Shown here one piece after another: positions 36,026 through 46,331 of a DNA stretch of 64,000 nt (positions are counted from its first letter, which is position 1; each line of letters starts with the position of its first letter). Origin of the DNA: Rhodoferax sp. BLA1 (GTDB lineage Bacteria; Pseudomonadota; Gammaproteobacteria; Burkholderiales; Burkholderiaceae_C); contig NZ_SZVI01000005.1 in the NCBI RefSeq assembly GCF_013416775.1, positions 248,001 to 312,000 on the forward strand, written 5' to 3'. A model generated the notes under the pieces. That model was not told the origin of the DNA and searched no databases. It was given only the letters and a program-made list of their open reading frames with translations. A program made the translations under genes and the position numbers.

Positions 36026-36541
36026 GCCGCCACTTTAAACGGTGCGTCCATATAGCACTTCCGCTTTTTACAAAGTTCTGGATGAAGGACAGATTTCTGG
36101 CTTGGATTCAACCGGTCGAAGCAGCCAACCGAGGTCTTGAATCTTGAGTGTTACGTTTCAGCGCCCACCGATACTAGCCTTCGAAATCCGACAGACAGTT
36201 TCCAGCCTGCACCCACCCTAAACCCAAGCACCACATGGTGCCCGGCGCATCAAAGTCAGGCAGCCGTCGTGCACCAGCCCACGCCCGTTGGCTTAATCAA
36301 TCCAACCTACAGCCAACACAGATACCATAGCACCTAGCCCTTTTTAAATAAGGGCTAGAGCACGTTTTGATGCATAACCTGGTGCATCCACTTAGCCCGC
36401 CATGTGCGCTGGCGAACAGCCAGCGCGGCGCCCGTGGCGAATACTCGGAGCCCTCTTCGTTGTTCAGGGGTGCCCATGCTTTGTTTGCCAACCAGTCACG
36501 CCCAATCCAGGTGCCCGGCTTGAACCACCGGGTGGCCTGAG
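36026..36541. other. 516-base region without a recognised gene
   Basis: This is the right flank of the AbiTii/DUF2026 islet. It holds one hairpin repeat at 36321-36373 and otherwise nothing I can support. Possible short frames lack ribosome-binding sites and recognisable domains. The part before the repeat is less GC-rich than the part after it, consistent with an islet boundary near the repeat. Confidence 0.4.
36321..36373 (-). repeat. Intergenic hairpin repeat, copy 8
   Basis: This copy reads GATACCATAGCACCTAG, CCCTTTTTAAATAAGGG, CTAGAGCACGTTTTGATGCA, in the same orientation as copy 7. It is the one clear intergenic copy that is not directly 3' of a gene; it lies between divergent genes at the edge of the islet. 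Confidence 0.8.
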
Positions 36542-37423
36542 GTGCCTTGGAATATCCGTGCCTTCTGGCGTCTGCTGACACAGACTGCACAGTCCTGGCT
36601 GGCCGATTACGCGCTCAGCATGGGCGCGGCGCTGGCCTACTACACCCTGTTTTCGCTGGCGCCCTTGTTGCTGATCGTGATCTCGGTGGCGGGCTTGGTG
36701 TTTGGTGAAGACGCGGCACGCGGTGAAATTGCGCACCAGCTCAGCAGCTTGATGGGCGATGCCGGTGCCAAAGCCGTGCAGGACTTGCTGGCCAGTGTCG
36801 ACAAACCGCTGGAGGGCTCACTGGCCACCGTGCTGGGCCTGCTGATGCTGTTTGTTGGCGCCACCTCGGTATTTGGCGAATTGCAGGACGCGCTGGATCG
36901 CATCTGGCGCGTGGCGGCGCAGCAGCCCAGCAGTGGTTGGCTGGCTCTGGTGCGGGCGCGGCTGCTGTCTTTTGGCATGATTTTGGCGATTGGTTTCCTG
37001 CTGATGGTGTCCCTGGTGACCAGTGCGGTGCTGGGTGTCATGGGCAACTGGTTGCAGCCGGTGTTTGGCGGCTGGCTGGTGCTGGCGGCGGTGGTCAACG
37101 CTTTAGGCAGCTTTTTGCTGGTGGCCGCCATGTTTGCACTGATCTACAAGGTGATGCCGCGGGCGCGGGTGCAGTGGCGAGACGTCTGGACCGGTGCGTT
37201 GTTCACCGCCACCTTGTTCACTTTTGGCAAGTTTTTGATTGGTCTGTACATCGGGCGCAGCGGGGTGATTTCGGGCTTTGGCGCGGCGGGTTCGCTGGTG
37301 GTGGTGTTGCTGTGGGTTTATTACTCGGCGCAGATTTTTCTGATTGGTGCTGAATTCACCTGGGTGTATGCCAATGCGTATGGCTCGCGCCGGGTGTTGG
37401 CGCCTCCGCAGGCCACGCACTGA
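36542..37423 (+). CDS. YihY/BrkB-family integral membrane protein
   Basis: This 293-residue inner-membrane protein belongs to the YihY (UPF0761) family; the older 'RNase BN' and 'BrkB' names are misleading. It has about six transmembrane segments. The family signature near the N-terminus, LSMGAALAYYTLFSLAPLLLIVISVAGLVFG, is clear, as is GALFTATLFTFGKFLIGLYIGRSGVISGFGAAGSLVVVLLWVYYSAQIFLIGAEF near the end. The function is unknown. The start is GTG at 36542; the next ATG would remove part of the first amphipathic helix. Confidence 0.9.
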   Translation: MPWNIRAFWRLLTQTAQSWLADYALSMGAALAYYTLFSLAPLLLIVISVAGLVFGEDAARGEIAHQLSSLMGDAGAKAVQDLLASVDKPLEGSLATVLGLLMLFVGATSVFGELQDALDRIWRVAAQQPSSGWLALVRARLLSFGMILAIGFLLMVSLVTSAVLGVMGNWLQPVFGGWLVLAAVVNALGSFLLVAAMFALIYKVMPRARVQWRDVWTGALFTATLFTFGKFLIGLYIGRSGVISGFGAAGSLVVVLLWVYYSAQIFLIGAEFTWVYANAYGSRRVLAPPQATH

Positions 37424-37543
37424 AGCGGTCTCGGCTGTTGGCGCGACGCCAGCTGCGTGTGGCAGCGCACAAACAAGCGGGCGGGTGGTGGGTAGCATGC
37501 GCGATTTGGTCGATTTACCCGACAGCCACTGGCTGCAACACCC

Positions 37544-38380
37544 ATGTCTTCCCGCCGACCGCAGAAACCACGTCCAGCTGCCGCCCAGCAGCTTGAATCG
37601 CTCACCCAGTTGATGGGTCATGCCGAGGATGTGAAAACGCTGATGGAGGAGTTCGCTGAAGGGCTGTCGTCGGTGAATCTGGTGCTCAAGCAGGAGCTTA
37701 GCGCCCCCAACCGCCAGTCCAGCATTGACAGCGCCATCCAGCACAGCGAGATTCTGGAGGGCAAGGTGCAAGACGCGACCGACAAGCTGGCGCTGATGAA
37801 CGATGCGCTGGAGACCGAATGGCAATCACGCTACGACCTGGAGGAACAACTGGCCGCCGTGATTCTGGACGAAGCCGCCGCACGCCACGCCTCACTGCAC
37901 GACCCGCTCACCGGTCTGCCCAACCGCTCGTTGTTTGAGAACCGGCTGACGCTCGGGCTGGCACAGGCCAAACGGTATGACCGGGCGCTGGCGGTGATGT
38001 TTTTGGACCTCAATGAGTTCAAACAGATCAACGATGTGTATGGGCACGATGTGGGTGATATGGTGTTGCAGACCATCGCCGACCGCCTCAAGGAGACCAC
38101 ACGCCAAGCCGACACCGTCAGCCGCCTGGGGGGTGACGAGTTTGTTTACCTGCTGGCCGAGTTTGCCGACCTGCGCGATGTGCTGCGGGTGGCGCAAAAA
38201 ATCATCCAGGCCATTCAAATCCCTTGCCAGCTGGCGCAGGGTGTCCTGGTGGTTCAGGCCAGCATCGGGATCGCGATCTACCCCAAACACGGCGATTCGG
38301 CTCAGGCCCTGCTCAAAAGCGCCGACCACGCCATGTTCAAGGCCAAACGCAGCAAATCCAGCTACGCTTTCGCTGGTTAA
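37544..38380 (+). CDS. GGDEF diguanylate cyclase
   Basis: This 278-residue protein has an N-terminal helical region (about residues 1-115) with coiled-coil character (SEILEGKVQDATDKLALMNDALETEWQ) and a C-terminal GGDEF domain starting DPLTGLPNRSLFENRL. The active site SRLGGDEFVYLLAEF is intact, and LNEFKQINDVYGHDVGD supplies the substrate loop. No RxxD inhibitory site is obvious four residues before GGDEF (TVSR), so product inhibition through a classical I-site may be absent. No membrane segment is present. It is the fourth GGDEF protein in the window. Confidence 0.9.
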   Translation: MSSRRPQKPRPAAAQQLESLTQLMGHAEDVKTLMEEFAEGLSSVNLVLKQELSAPNRQSSIDSAIQHSEILEGKVQDATDKLALMNDALETEWQSRYDLEEQLAAVILDEAAARHASLHDPLTGLPNRSLFENRLTLGLAQAKRYDRALAVMFLDLNEFKQINDVYGHDVGDMVLQTIADRLKETTRQADTVSRLGGDEFVYLLAEFADLRDVLRVAQKIIQAIQIPCQLAQGVLVVQASIGIAIYPKHGDSAQALLKSADHAMFKAKRSKSSYAFAG

Positions 38381-38527
38381 GGCCCATGCCCCGCACGGCC
38401 TGGGGATTTGGCGTTTGGCGCGCCTGGGCGGGCTTGGTTAGCATGTGATGCGATCCGGGCAGCCCCCTTTTGGCGCTGGCAGAGTTGCCGCCCAGGACGC
38501 CTGTCAACAGCACACGAATGGGTAACG

Positions 38528-39682
38528 ATGAAACAGTATCTGGTGTGGATTCTGAGCAGCGCCCTTGGCGCACTGGGTGCCAACGCCCAGGTGCCCGACG
38601 CTGCGGCTACACGGCCTACCCCCGCGGTATCTGGCGCGCAACCACAGCCAGACATCTTGGCCAAAGGCCTGGCGCATCCCTGGGGGCTGAGCTTCATCGA
38701 TGCCCAGCGCCTGCTGGTCACTGAACGACCCGGGCGCCTGCGGGTGGTCACGCTGCAGGGCCAAGTCGGCCCCGCCGTCACCGGGCTGCCACCGATCCAG
38801 GCGGCAGGCCAAGGTGGGCTGCTGGATGTGCTGGCCGACAGCCAATTCACCAGCAACCGCACGGTCTATTTCTGCTACACCGAACCCGACGCCACCGGCA
38901 AACTCAACTCTACCGCGCTGGCCTCGGCCAGACTGTCGGAGGATGAGCGCCGCCTGGACAAGGTCCAGGTGATCTTCAGCCAACAGCCCAAGCTCTCCGG
39001 TAGCGCACATTTTGGTTGCCGGATTGTGGAAAGCCCGGACGGCAAGTTGTTCCTCACGCTCGGTGACCGTTACCACCACATGCAGGACGCCCAGACGCTG
39101 GACAACCACCTGGGTAAGGTGGTGCGACTGAACAAAGATGGCAGCGTCCCCGCTGACAACCCGCTGCGGGGCCGAGCCGGGGCGCTGCCAGGGATCTGGA
39201 GCTGGGGCCACCGCAATATGCAAGGTGCGGCCTGGGGCCCGGACGGTCTTTTGTGGACCACAGAACACGGCCCGCAAGGCGGAGATGAACTCAACCGCCT
39301 GTTGCCCGGCCAGAACTACGGTTGGCCGGTCATCACCTATGGCGAGCAATACGGAGGTGGCCCGATTGGCCAGGGCATTCAGGCCAAGGTCGGCATGCTG
39401 CAGCCACTGCACCAGTGGACGCCGTCGATGGCGCCCTCTGGCTTGGCTTTTGTTACCAGCGCACAGTACGGCACAGCCTGGCAGGGCAGCTTGCTGGTGG
39501 GCTCGCTGAAGTTCCGCTATCTGGCCCGGCTCGAACTTCAGGGCGGCCAAGTGCTGCGTGAAGAGAAGCTGCTGCAACAACTCAATGAACGCATCCGCGC
39601 GGTGCGCCAGGGCCCGGACGGGCTGATCTATTTGCTGACCGACAGCCCCCAGGGCATGTTGCTGCGACTCAGACCGCGTTGA
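38528..39682 (+). CDS. PQQ-dependent soluble aldose sugar dehydrogenase (YliI/Asd-like)
   Basis: This 384-residue periplasmic protein has a Sec signal peptide (MKQYLVWILSSALGALGANA, cleavage likely after ANA) and a six-bladed beta-propeller of the GDH-B/YliI family. Typical segments are LAHPWGLSFIDAQRLLVTERPGRLRVV, GQGGLLDVLADSQF, SGSAHFGCRIVESPDGKLFLTLGDR (with the catalytic-base-type His in AHFG), WSWGHRNMQG, EHGPQGGDELNRLLPGQNYGWPVITYG and RAVRQGPDGLIYLLTDS. It would oxidise aldoses with PQQ as cofactor. No PQQ synthesis genes are nearby. ATG 38528 is chosen because it starts the signal peptide. Confidence 0.92.
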   Translation: MKQYLVWILSSALGALGANAQVPDAAATRPTPAVSGAQPQPDILAKGLAHPWGLSFIDAQRLLVTERPGRLRVVTLQGQVGPAVTGLPPIQAAGQGGLLDVLADSQFTSNRTVYFCYTEPDATGKLNSTALASARLSEDERRLDKVQVIFSQQPKLSGSAHFGCRIVESPDGKLFLTLGDRYHHMQDAQTLDNHLGKVVRLNKDGSVPADNPLRGRAGALPGIWSWGHRNMQGAAWGPDGLLWTTEHGPQGGDELNRLLPGQNYGWPVITYGEQYGGGPIGQGIQAKVGMLQPLHQWTPSMAPSGLAFVTSAQYGTAWQGSLLVGSLKFRYLARLELQGGQVLREEKLLQQLNERIRAVRQGPDGLIYLLTDSPQGMLLRLRPR

Positions 39683-39765
39683 GTCTGGCCCGCTGCGGGC
39701 GGGTTTGCGCTATCGCGATGATTTGCAAAAACGATCCCGCTGAAGGCAGGTTCTTCCTACACTGA

Positions 39766-41988
<2,223 letters not shown>

Positions 41989-41992
41989 AAAA

Positions 41993-42024
41993 ACAGCGCA
42001 AGCTGCCTGGGTGGCTTGTGCTGT
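41993..42024 (+). terminator. Terminator-like hairpin after katG
   Basis: The left arm ACAGCGCAAGC (41993-42003) pairs with GCTTGTGCTGT (42014-42024): eleven pairs including one G-T, with a 10-base loop, starting five bases after the katG stop. The following bases (TGTTATCGTTT) are only moderately T-rich. Confidence 0.7.
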
Positions 42025-42051
42025 TGTTATCGTTTCTGGTTGCTGGTTAAT

Positions 42052-42109
42052 ATGAAATTAATAGCTACTAGCCCTTGATTTATAAGGGATAGAGGCCAAA
42101 AAGCCTTGT
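42052..42109 (-). repeat. Intergenic hairpin repeat, copy 9
   Basis: This copy is in reverse orientation: ATTAATAGCTACTAG, CCCTTGATTTATAAGGG, ATAGAGGCCAAAAAGCC. It lies between the convergent katG and thioesterase genes, directly 3' of both. Confidence 0.85.
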
Positions 42110-42113
42110 AAAT

Positions 42114-42542
42114 CTATTTGGGTGCCAGCACCGCCATGGTCAGGCGGGAGACACAGCTCAGTTCACCCGCATCGTTGCGCAGCTCAATCTGCCAGACCTG
42201 GGTCGTGCGGCCAATGTGCACCGGGCGTGCTGTGCCGGTGACCCAGCCGCTGCTGACACCGCGCAGGTGGTTAGCGTTGATGTCCAGCCCCACTGCCTGG
42301 TAGCCGACCGGGCAGGCGTAGTTGGCTGCCACCGAGCCCAGGGTTTCGGCCAGCACCACACTGACCCCACCGTGCAACAGGCCAAAGGGCTGGCGCGTGC
42401 GCGCATCCACCGGCACCCGCGCGCTGATGAAATCCTCACCTACCTCCAGAAATTCAATGCCCAAGTGACTGACTGCGGTGTTGGCGCTCAGAGCGGTGAC
42501 GGCTTCGACGGAGATGGGTTGTTGCCAGAGGGTGGAGGTCAT
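42114..42542 (-). CDS. Hotdog-fold thioesterase (PaaI/YdiI type)
   Basis: This 142-residue hotdog-fold protein is of the PaaI/MenI(YdiI) acyl-CoA thioesterase group. The key segments are LGIEFLEVGEDFISARVPVDARTRQPFGLLHGGVSVVLAETLGSVAANYA, where HGG and the downstream Glu (AETLGS) form the catalytic region. GLDINANHLRGVSSGWVTGTARPVHIGRTTQVW follows. It probably hydrolyses an acyl- or aroyl-CoA. Its start overlaps the stop of the nucleotidyltransferase gene (ATGA), so it lies third in a tight operon, which is an odd partnership. Confidence 0.9.
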   Translation of the reverse strand: MTSTLWQQPISVEAVTALSANTAVSHLGIEFLEVGEDFISARVPVDARTRQPFGLLHGGVSVVLAETLGSVAANYACPVGYQAVGLDINANHLRGVSSGWVTGTARPVHIGRTTQVWQIELRNDAGELSCVSRLTMAVLAPK

Positions 42543-43261
42543 GGTGGGCTCAGCAAGGACAGTTCTTGAAGTTTGACTTCGAGGTCATAAAGCCGACTTT
42601 GGCTGATGGCGTCACCTGGCAAATGTCCCGGCAACGCATCCCGAAAACGGCGATCAGCCAGCAGTTGAGCAAACTGCTTAGCCAGATAGACCTGCAATTC
42701 TCGAGGCATTTGCCTGCACTCTCTGATCAGGCTCACGCGTCCATCCACCACGCTCAATATGTCGCCCAGATCGTGGCTGAACAGGTAGTCACCGCCACCA
42801 CGGCCATAAAACGCTTCCAGTTTGGTGCCGATGAACACGGGTGCTTGGATGACACGGATCTCTGCCCCGCTTGGTAGCCTGAACATCTGGGCGGTTTGGA
42901 GGCACAGCGGGTACCAGCGGTTGGCAAAGCCCAGGATGTCTTCCAGTGTCGGCATCACATCCACCGTGATGCCTCCAACTTGCCAACGGCAGATGGGCGC
43001 GCTGGCGCGCATGTCCTGCGTAAAGCCCAGTTGACGCAGCGCTGCCTCGATGCGGTGATAGTCCGCCAGCGCCAGCACTTCGGCCACGATGTCCACGTCT
43101 TCCGTGGGGCGAATGGCAGGGTTGGCGGGGTCGGTGATCAGCAGGCCGACCACCGCCCCGCCGACAAAAACAAACTGATGACACAGTTGTGGGCCAAGCC
43201 GGTGTGCCACCAGCTCCAGCATGACCACATTGGGGTCGTTCGGGTTCAGCGTTGGCATCAT
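42539..43261 (-). CDS. Nucleotidyltransferase-fold protein, toxin/defence-like
   Basis: This ~240-residue protein has a nucleotidyltransferase pattern: VFVGGAVVGLLITDPANPAIRPTEDVDIVAEV, where GG and D-x-D mark the polymerase-beta-like active site. ICRWQVGGITVDVMPT supplies the third acidic position. This resembles minimal nucleotidyltransferases and AbiEii-type toxins, but assignment to a subfamily is uncertain. The start is ATG 43261 or 43258, the latter overlapping the upstream stop as TGATG; a GTG at 43270 is also in frame. The preceding winged-helix-like gene and the palindromic operator give it the look of a toxin-antitoxin or defence pair. Confidence 0.82.
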   Translation of the reverse strand: MMPTLNPNDPNVVMLELVAHRLGPQLCHQFVFVGGAVVGLLITDPANPAIRPTEDVDIVAEVLALADYHRIEAALRQLGFTQDMRASAPICRWQVGGITVDVMPTLEDILGFANRWYPLCLQTAQMFRLPSGAEIRVIQAPVFIGTKLEAFYGRGGGDYLFSHDLGDILSVVDGRVSLIRECRQMPRELQVYLAKQFAQLLADRRFRDALPGHLPGDAISQSRLYDLEVKLQELSLLSPP

Positions 43262-43803
43262 GTCGCCCACCGTTTGTCGAGTTCGGCTATGGCCAGCGCC
43301 CGCTCACGCGGGCTTCCGCCGCGTACCGCATCCGCTAGCACCAACAGTTCGTAGAGCGCCGGGTTGGCCAACGCGGCCTCTGGCGCTGTGGGATACAGCG
43401 GGTAAAACGCGGCACCGCGTACGGAGCCGAGCTTGTGCGGCCATACCGGCTCGGTTTCATTGGGTTGGACAATCAACGCGCGCATCGGCGGGGCTGCATA
43501 ACTGGTCGGCACGCCGCGTGTCAGTTCGCCGCGCGTCGCGGGAAAGCAATAGCGCAGTCCGTACTGCACAAACAGGCGCAAAGGTTCCAGCAACACCACG
43601 GGTCGTCCGCTGGCGTCTTTGCGGGCCAGTTGAGCCGTCACCGCCCGCTCAACCCCAGCGTGGATTTCAGACGCGGTGAGCTTGAGCTCGCCCGCCAACG
43701 TGGCATAAGTAGGTGCCATGTCTTGCTGCAAGGACAGGCGCAACAAAACGACGACATCTTGTGGCCGCAAGACGATTTGTGGATTGCTTTTGGCGCGACT
43801 CAT
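43258..43803 (-). CDS. Winged-helix-like regulator paired with nucleotidyltransferase (antitoxin-like)
   Basis: This 181-residue protein has an N-terminal segment resembling a winged helix (LRPQDVVVLLRLSLQQDMAPTYATLAGELKLTASEIHAGVERAVTAQLA, about residues 12-60). A less familiar C-terminal part includes FVQYGLRYCFPATRGELTRGVPTSYAAPP. I do not recognise the family with certainty. It overlaps the nucleotidyltransferase gene, and 20 bases upstream of its start lies a perfect 24-base palindrome, so autoregulation is likely. AbiEi antitoxins also pair an N-terminal winged helix with a nucleotidyltransferase toxin, but homology cannot be shown here. Confidence 0.75.
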   Translation of the reverse strand: MSRAKSNPQIVLRPQDVVVLLRLSLQQDMAPTYATLAGELKLTASEIHAGVERAVTAQLARKDASGRPVVLLEPLRLFVQYGLRYCFPATRGELTRGVPTSYAAPPMRALIVQPNETEPVWPHKLGSVRGAAFYPLYPTAPEAALANPALYELLVLADAVRGGSPRERALAIAELDKRWAT

Positions 43804-44140
43804 GTGTTGATTCTAAACACTGATTCGCTATTCGCGAATAGCGAATTCTGCAAAAATAAAGAGATAAATCCAATGCTTGTGTGCTTATGGTGTTTGAATT
43901 CAACGTTGGAAATTGTGCAAAGCATTTACGCGATGCGGCAGCCCTGGCCACGGTGCCAGGAAGATGCTGCAGATCGATTGCTGGCCAGATCCAACAGGTT
44001 CAAAACCAGCTTGCCACCCAATGTGGCATCACGCCAAGGCATACTCAAAACATCCGGTCGCGTTTACTAGCCGCCGGACGGTAGAAGGCAGTGTCATCCG
44101 GGTGGATGAGCTGCCGCAGACACATGACTGAGGGAAAAGA
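43804..44140. other. 337-base region without a recognised gene
   Basis: Apart from the palindrome at 43823-43846, nothing is supported. The sequence between 43850 and 44100 is A/T-richer than its surroundings and reads through some open frames, none with a domain or ribosome-binding site. Confidence 0.4.
43823..43846. promoter_or_regulatory. Perfect 24-bp palindrome, probable operator
   Basis: ATTCGCTATTCG (43823-43834) is followed immediately by its exact reverse complement. The sequence holds ATTCGC twice and GCGAAT twice, i.e. four half-sites. It lies 19-42 bases upstream of the winged-helix gene start, and a TAGAAT hexamer follows on the minus strand. Operator function is inferred. Confidence 0.8.
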
Positions 44141-44446
44141 ATGATTGACGGTTTGATTGCAGGCAAGTTGTTGGGAGACCCCGAGCAGCGTCTGGGCAAG
44201 GGGGAGAGTCGTTATGTGGTGGCCAAGGTACGGGCACAGGCCGGGGATGGTGAGCACCTGATCGTCAACGTGATTGCTTTTGAGGCGACGTGTTGCCGCG
44301 ACTTGCTGTTGCTGCGTGATGGTGACTCGGTGGCTTTGTCGGGCAGCCTGACGCCCAAGGCCTGGACCGACAAACAAGGCAACGTCAAACCCGCGCTGGA
44401 CCTGGTGGCGCAGCGCTTGCTCAGTGCCTACCCGCCAGAGGTTTGA
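44141..44446 (+). CDS. Small SSB-like OB-fold protein
   Basis: This 101-residue protein resembles the OB fold of single-stranded DNA-binding proteins: MIDGLIAGKLLGDPEQR, ...YVVAKVRA, LIVNVIAFEATCCRDLLLLRDGDSVALSGSLTPKAW, with NVKPALDLVAQRLLSAY at the end. It lacks the acidic C-terminal tip of canonical SSB and is too short for the housekeeping protein. It may be a PriB-like or accessory SSB. It stands alone between the nucleotidyltransferase operon and the fru operon, and a strong palindromic terminator follows. Confidence 0.8.
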   Translation: MIDGLIAGKLLGDPEQRLGKGESRYVVAKVRAQAGDGEHLIVNVIAFEATCCRDLLLLRDGDSVALSGSLTPKAWTDKQGNVKPALDLVAQRLLSAYPPEV

Positions 44447-44478
44447 ACGCGATCACGCCCAACATGGCCCCATAAAAA

Positions 44479-44512
44479 AGGCCCGGCTGTGATGCGCATC
44501 ACAGCCGGGCCT
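44479..44512. terminator. Perfect palindromic terminator between SSB-like gene and fruA
   Basis: AGGCCCGGCTGTGATGC is followed by its exact reverse complement, giving a 17-base-pair arm length. On the minus strand it is followed by TTTTTT, as expected for the fru operon's intrinsic terminator; it may also stop plus-strand transcription from the SSB-like gene. Confidence 0.92.
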
Positions 44513-44530
44513 GTTGCTGACGTGCCGTGT

Positions 44531-46288
44531 TTAAGCGGCGTTAGCGGCCAGCGGTTTCTTCAGGGCGGCCAAAGCCAGGGCACTGACCACGGTGCCAGCC
44601 ACGATGGCCAGCAGGTAGGCGCCCAGGTTGGTCACGGCATTGGGAATTGGCAGCACAAACACGCCACCATGCGGCACACGCAACTCGCTACCCATCACCA
44701 TCGACAGGGCACCGGCCACGGCTGAGCCAATCATCAGCGCTGGAATGACGCGCAGCGGGTCCTTGGCAGCAAAGGGAATCGCGCCTTCGGTGATGAACGA
44801 GATACCCAGCACGGCGGTGGCTTTGCCAGCTTCACGCTCGTCGGCGGTGAAACGGTTCTTGAACACCACGGTGGCCAAGGCCAGCGCCAGGGGCGGTGTC
44901 ATACCGGCGGCCATCACAGCTGCCATCGGCGCATAAACTTCGCTGGCGATCAGGCCAGTGGCAAAAGCGTAGGCTGCCTTGTTGACCGGTCCACCCATGT
45001 CAAACGCCATCATCGAACCCAACAGCAAGCCCAGAAAGATCGCGTTGGAGCCTTGCAGGCCTTTGAGCCAAGCGGTGATTGCGGCCAACACCAGGCTGAC
45101 GGGTTCACCCACCACGTAATACATCAGCAGGCCCACAATGGCGGTGCCCAGCAGCGGCAGGATCAGCACCGGTTTCAAGCCGTCGAGGTTGCGGCCGAGT
45201 TGGATCTTGTCGTTGAGGAACTTGACGGTGTAACCAGCCAGGAAACCAGCCGCAATACCGCCAATAAAACCGGCACCAATCGAGGCGGCGATCATGCCGC
45301 CAATCATGCCCGGTGCCAGACCGGGTCGGTCGGCAATCGAGTGGGCGATGAAGCCCGCCAAAATCGGCACCATCAGTGCAAAACCGCTCTTGGCACCAAT
45401 CGTGAACAAGGTCCATGCCAGTGTGCCCTTGTTGGCGTCTTCGTACACATAAATGCCACCGAGTGCAAAGCCCAGGGCGATCAACAGACCACCGGCCACC
45501 ACAAACGGGATCATGTAAGACACACCGGTCATCAAGTGTTTGTAGGCACCGGTGCGGCTGGCGCTCTGCTGCGCCTTGGCGGCCTTGACCTGGTCGGCAT
45601 AAGCCACACCCGTCGCGGGGGCAGCAGCCTTGGCCTCGACCATGGCGGTGCGCACCACCAGGGCACCGTCCTTGATGGCGGCCTTGGTGCTGGTCTCGTA
45701 AATGCGTTTGCCGGCAAAACGGCTCATGTCGACATTGGTGTCGGCAGCAATCAGCACGATGTCGGCGTTGGCCACGTCAGCGGCGGTGAGCGTGTTTTGC
45801 GCACCGACCGAGCCCTGGGTTTCGACCTTGATGCTGTAGTTGTTGGCTTTAGCGCCACTCTCCAGGCCTTCGGCGGCCATGAAGGTGTGGGCGATGCCGG
45901 TCGGGCACGAGGTGATGGCCACAATTTGCGGCAGGCTCGGGTCGCGTGCGGGTGCAGCGGCGGCGGCAGTCTGTGCGCCTGGGTTGACTTGGCCCAGGGC
46001 ATGGCGGATCACCGCCTCGGCATCACGGATGGCGGCGACGGTGCTGACTTCGAGCATGTATTTGCCAGCAAAGCGTGCGGTGTCGACACGGGTGTCGGCC
46101 GCAATGATCACCGCGTCGGCAGCGGCAATGTCCTCGGCACTCAGGGTGTTGCGGGTGCCGACGGAGCCTTGTGTCTCCACGCGCAGGCTGTGGCCGGTGC
46201 GGTCAGCAGCTTGTTGCAGGGCCTCGGCGGCCATGATGGTGTGAGCGATGCCGGTCGGGCAAGCGGTCACTGCGACTATTTTTGACAT
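44531..46288 (-). CDS. fruA: PTS fructose-specific EIIB'BC permease
   Basis: This 585-residue fructose permease takes up and phosphorylates fructose to fructose-1-phosphate. It has two tandem IIB domains. The first begins [16 protein letters not shown] (Cys 10) and the second [17 protein letters not shown] (Cys about 128). The IIC membrane domain follows from about residue 245 ([30 protein letters not shown]) with about nine hydrophobic segments. In E. coli FruA the first, B', domain lacks the active Cys; here both carry the CPTG motif. The start at 46288 is the ATG beginning the first IIB domain; the long frame upstream is not coding. It is last in the fruB-fruK-fruA operon. Confidence 0.95.
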   Translation of the reverse strand: MSKIVAVTACPTGIAHTIMAAEALQQAADRTGHSLRVETQGSVGTRNTLSAEDIAAADAVIIAADTRVDTARFAGKYMLEVSTVAAIRDAEAVIRHALGQVNPGAQTAAAAAPARDPSLPQIVAITSCPTGIAHTFMAAEGLESGAKANNYSIKVETQGSVGAQNTLTAADVANADIVLIAADTNVDMSRFAGKRIYETSTKAAIKDGALVVRTAMVEAKAAAPATGVAYADQVKAAKAQQSASRTGAYKHLMTGVSYMIPFVVAGGLLIALGFALGGIYVYEDANKGTLAWTLFTIGAKSGFALMVPILAGFIAHSIADRPGLAPGMIGGMIAASIGAGFIGGIAAGFLAGYTVKFLNDKIQLGRNLDGLKPVLILPLLGTAIVGLLMYYVVGEPVSLVLAAITAWLKGLQGSNAIFLGLLLGSMMAFDMGGPVNKAAYAFATGLIASEVYAPMAAVMAAGMTPPLALALATVVFKNRFTADEREAGKATAVLGISFITEGAIPFAAKDPLRVIPALMIGSAVAGALSMVMGSELRVPHGGVFVLPIPNAVTNLGAYLLAIVAGTVVSALALAALKKPLAANAA

Positions 46289-46331
46289 GGTTTGTTTCCT
46301 TGGGTCAGTGAGGGAAAGGGAGTCAGCCGAT

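Noticed and set aside
36137..36337. A 66-codon plus-strand frame in the gap before the YihY-family gene
   Set aside because: Pro/Thr/Ser-rich without domain, runs into the hairpin repeat, and no ribosome-binding site is visible.
39690..39715. GC-rich hairpin (GCCCG-CTG-CGGGC) after the sugar dehydrogenase gene
   Set aside because: The stem is only five base pairs with a weak T tract, insufficient to call a terminator.
43855..44140. Open frames suggesting a small gene between the winged-helix gene and the SSB-like gene
   Set aside because: No ribosome-binding site, no recognisable domain and overlapping alternatives in several frames; treated as non-coding.
45053..46285. A 410-codon plus-strand open frame opposite fruA
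   Set aside because: Composition is Gly/His/Gln-rich with no recognisable motif, and fruA on the other strand is certain. The same applies to long plus-strand frames opposite fruK and fruB.
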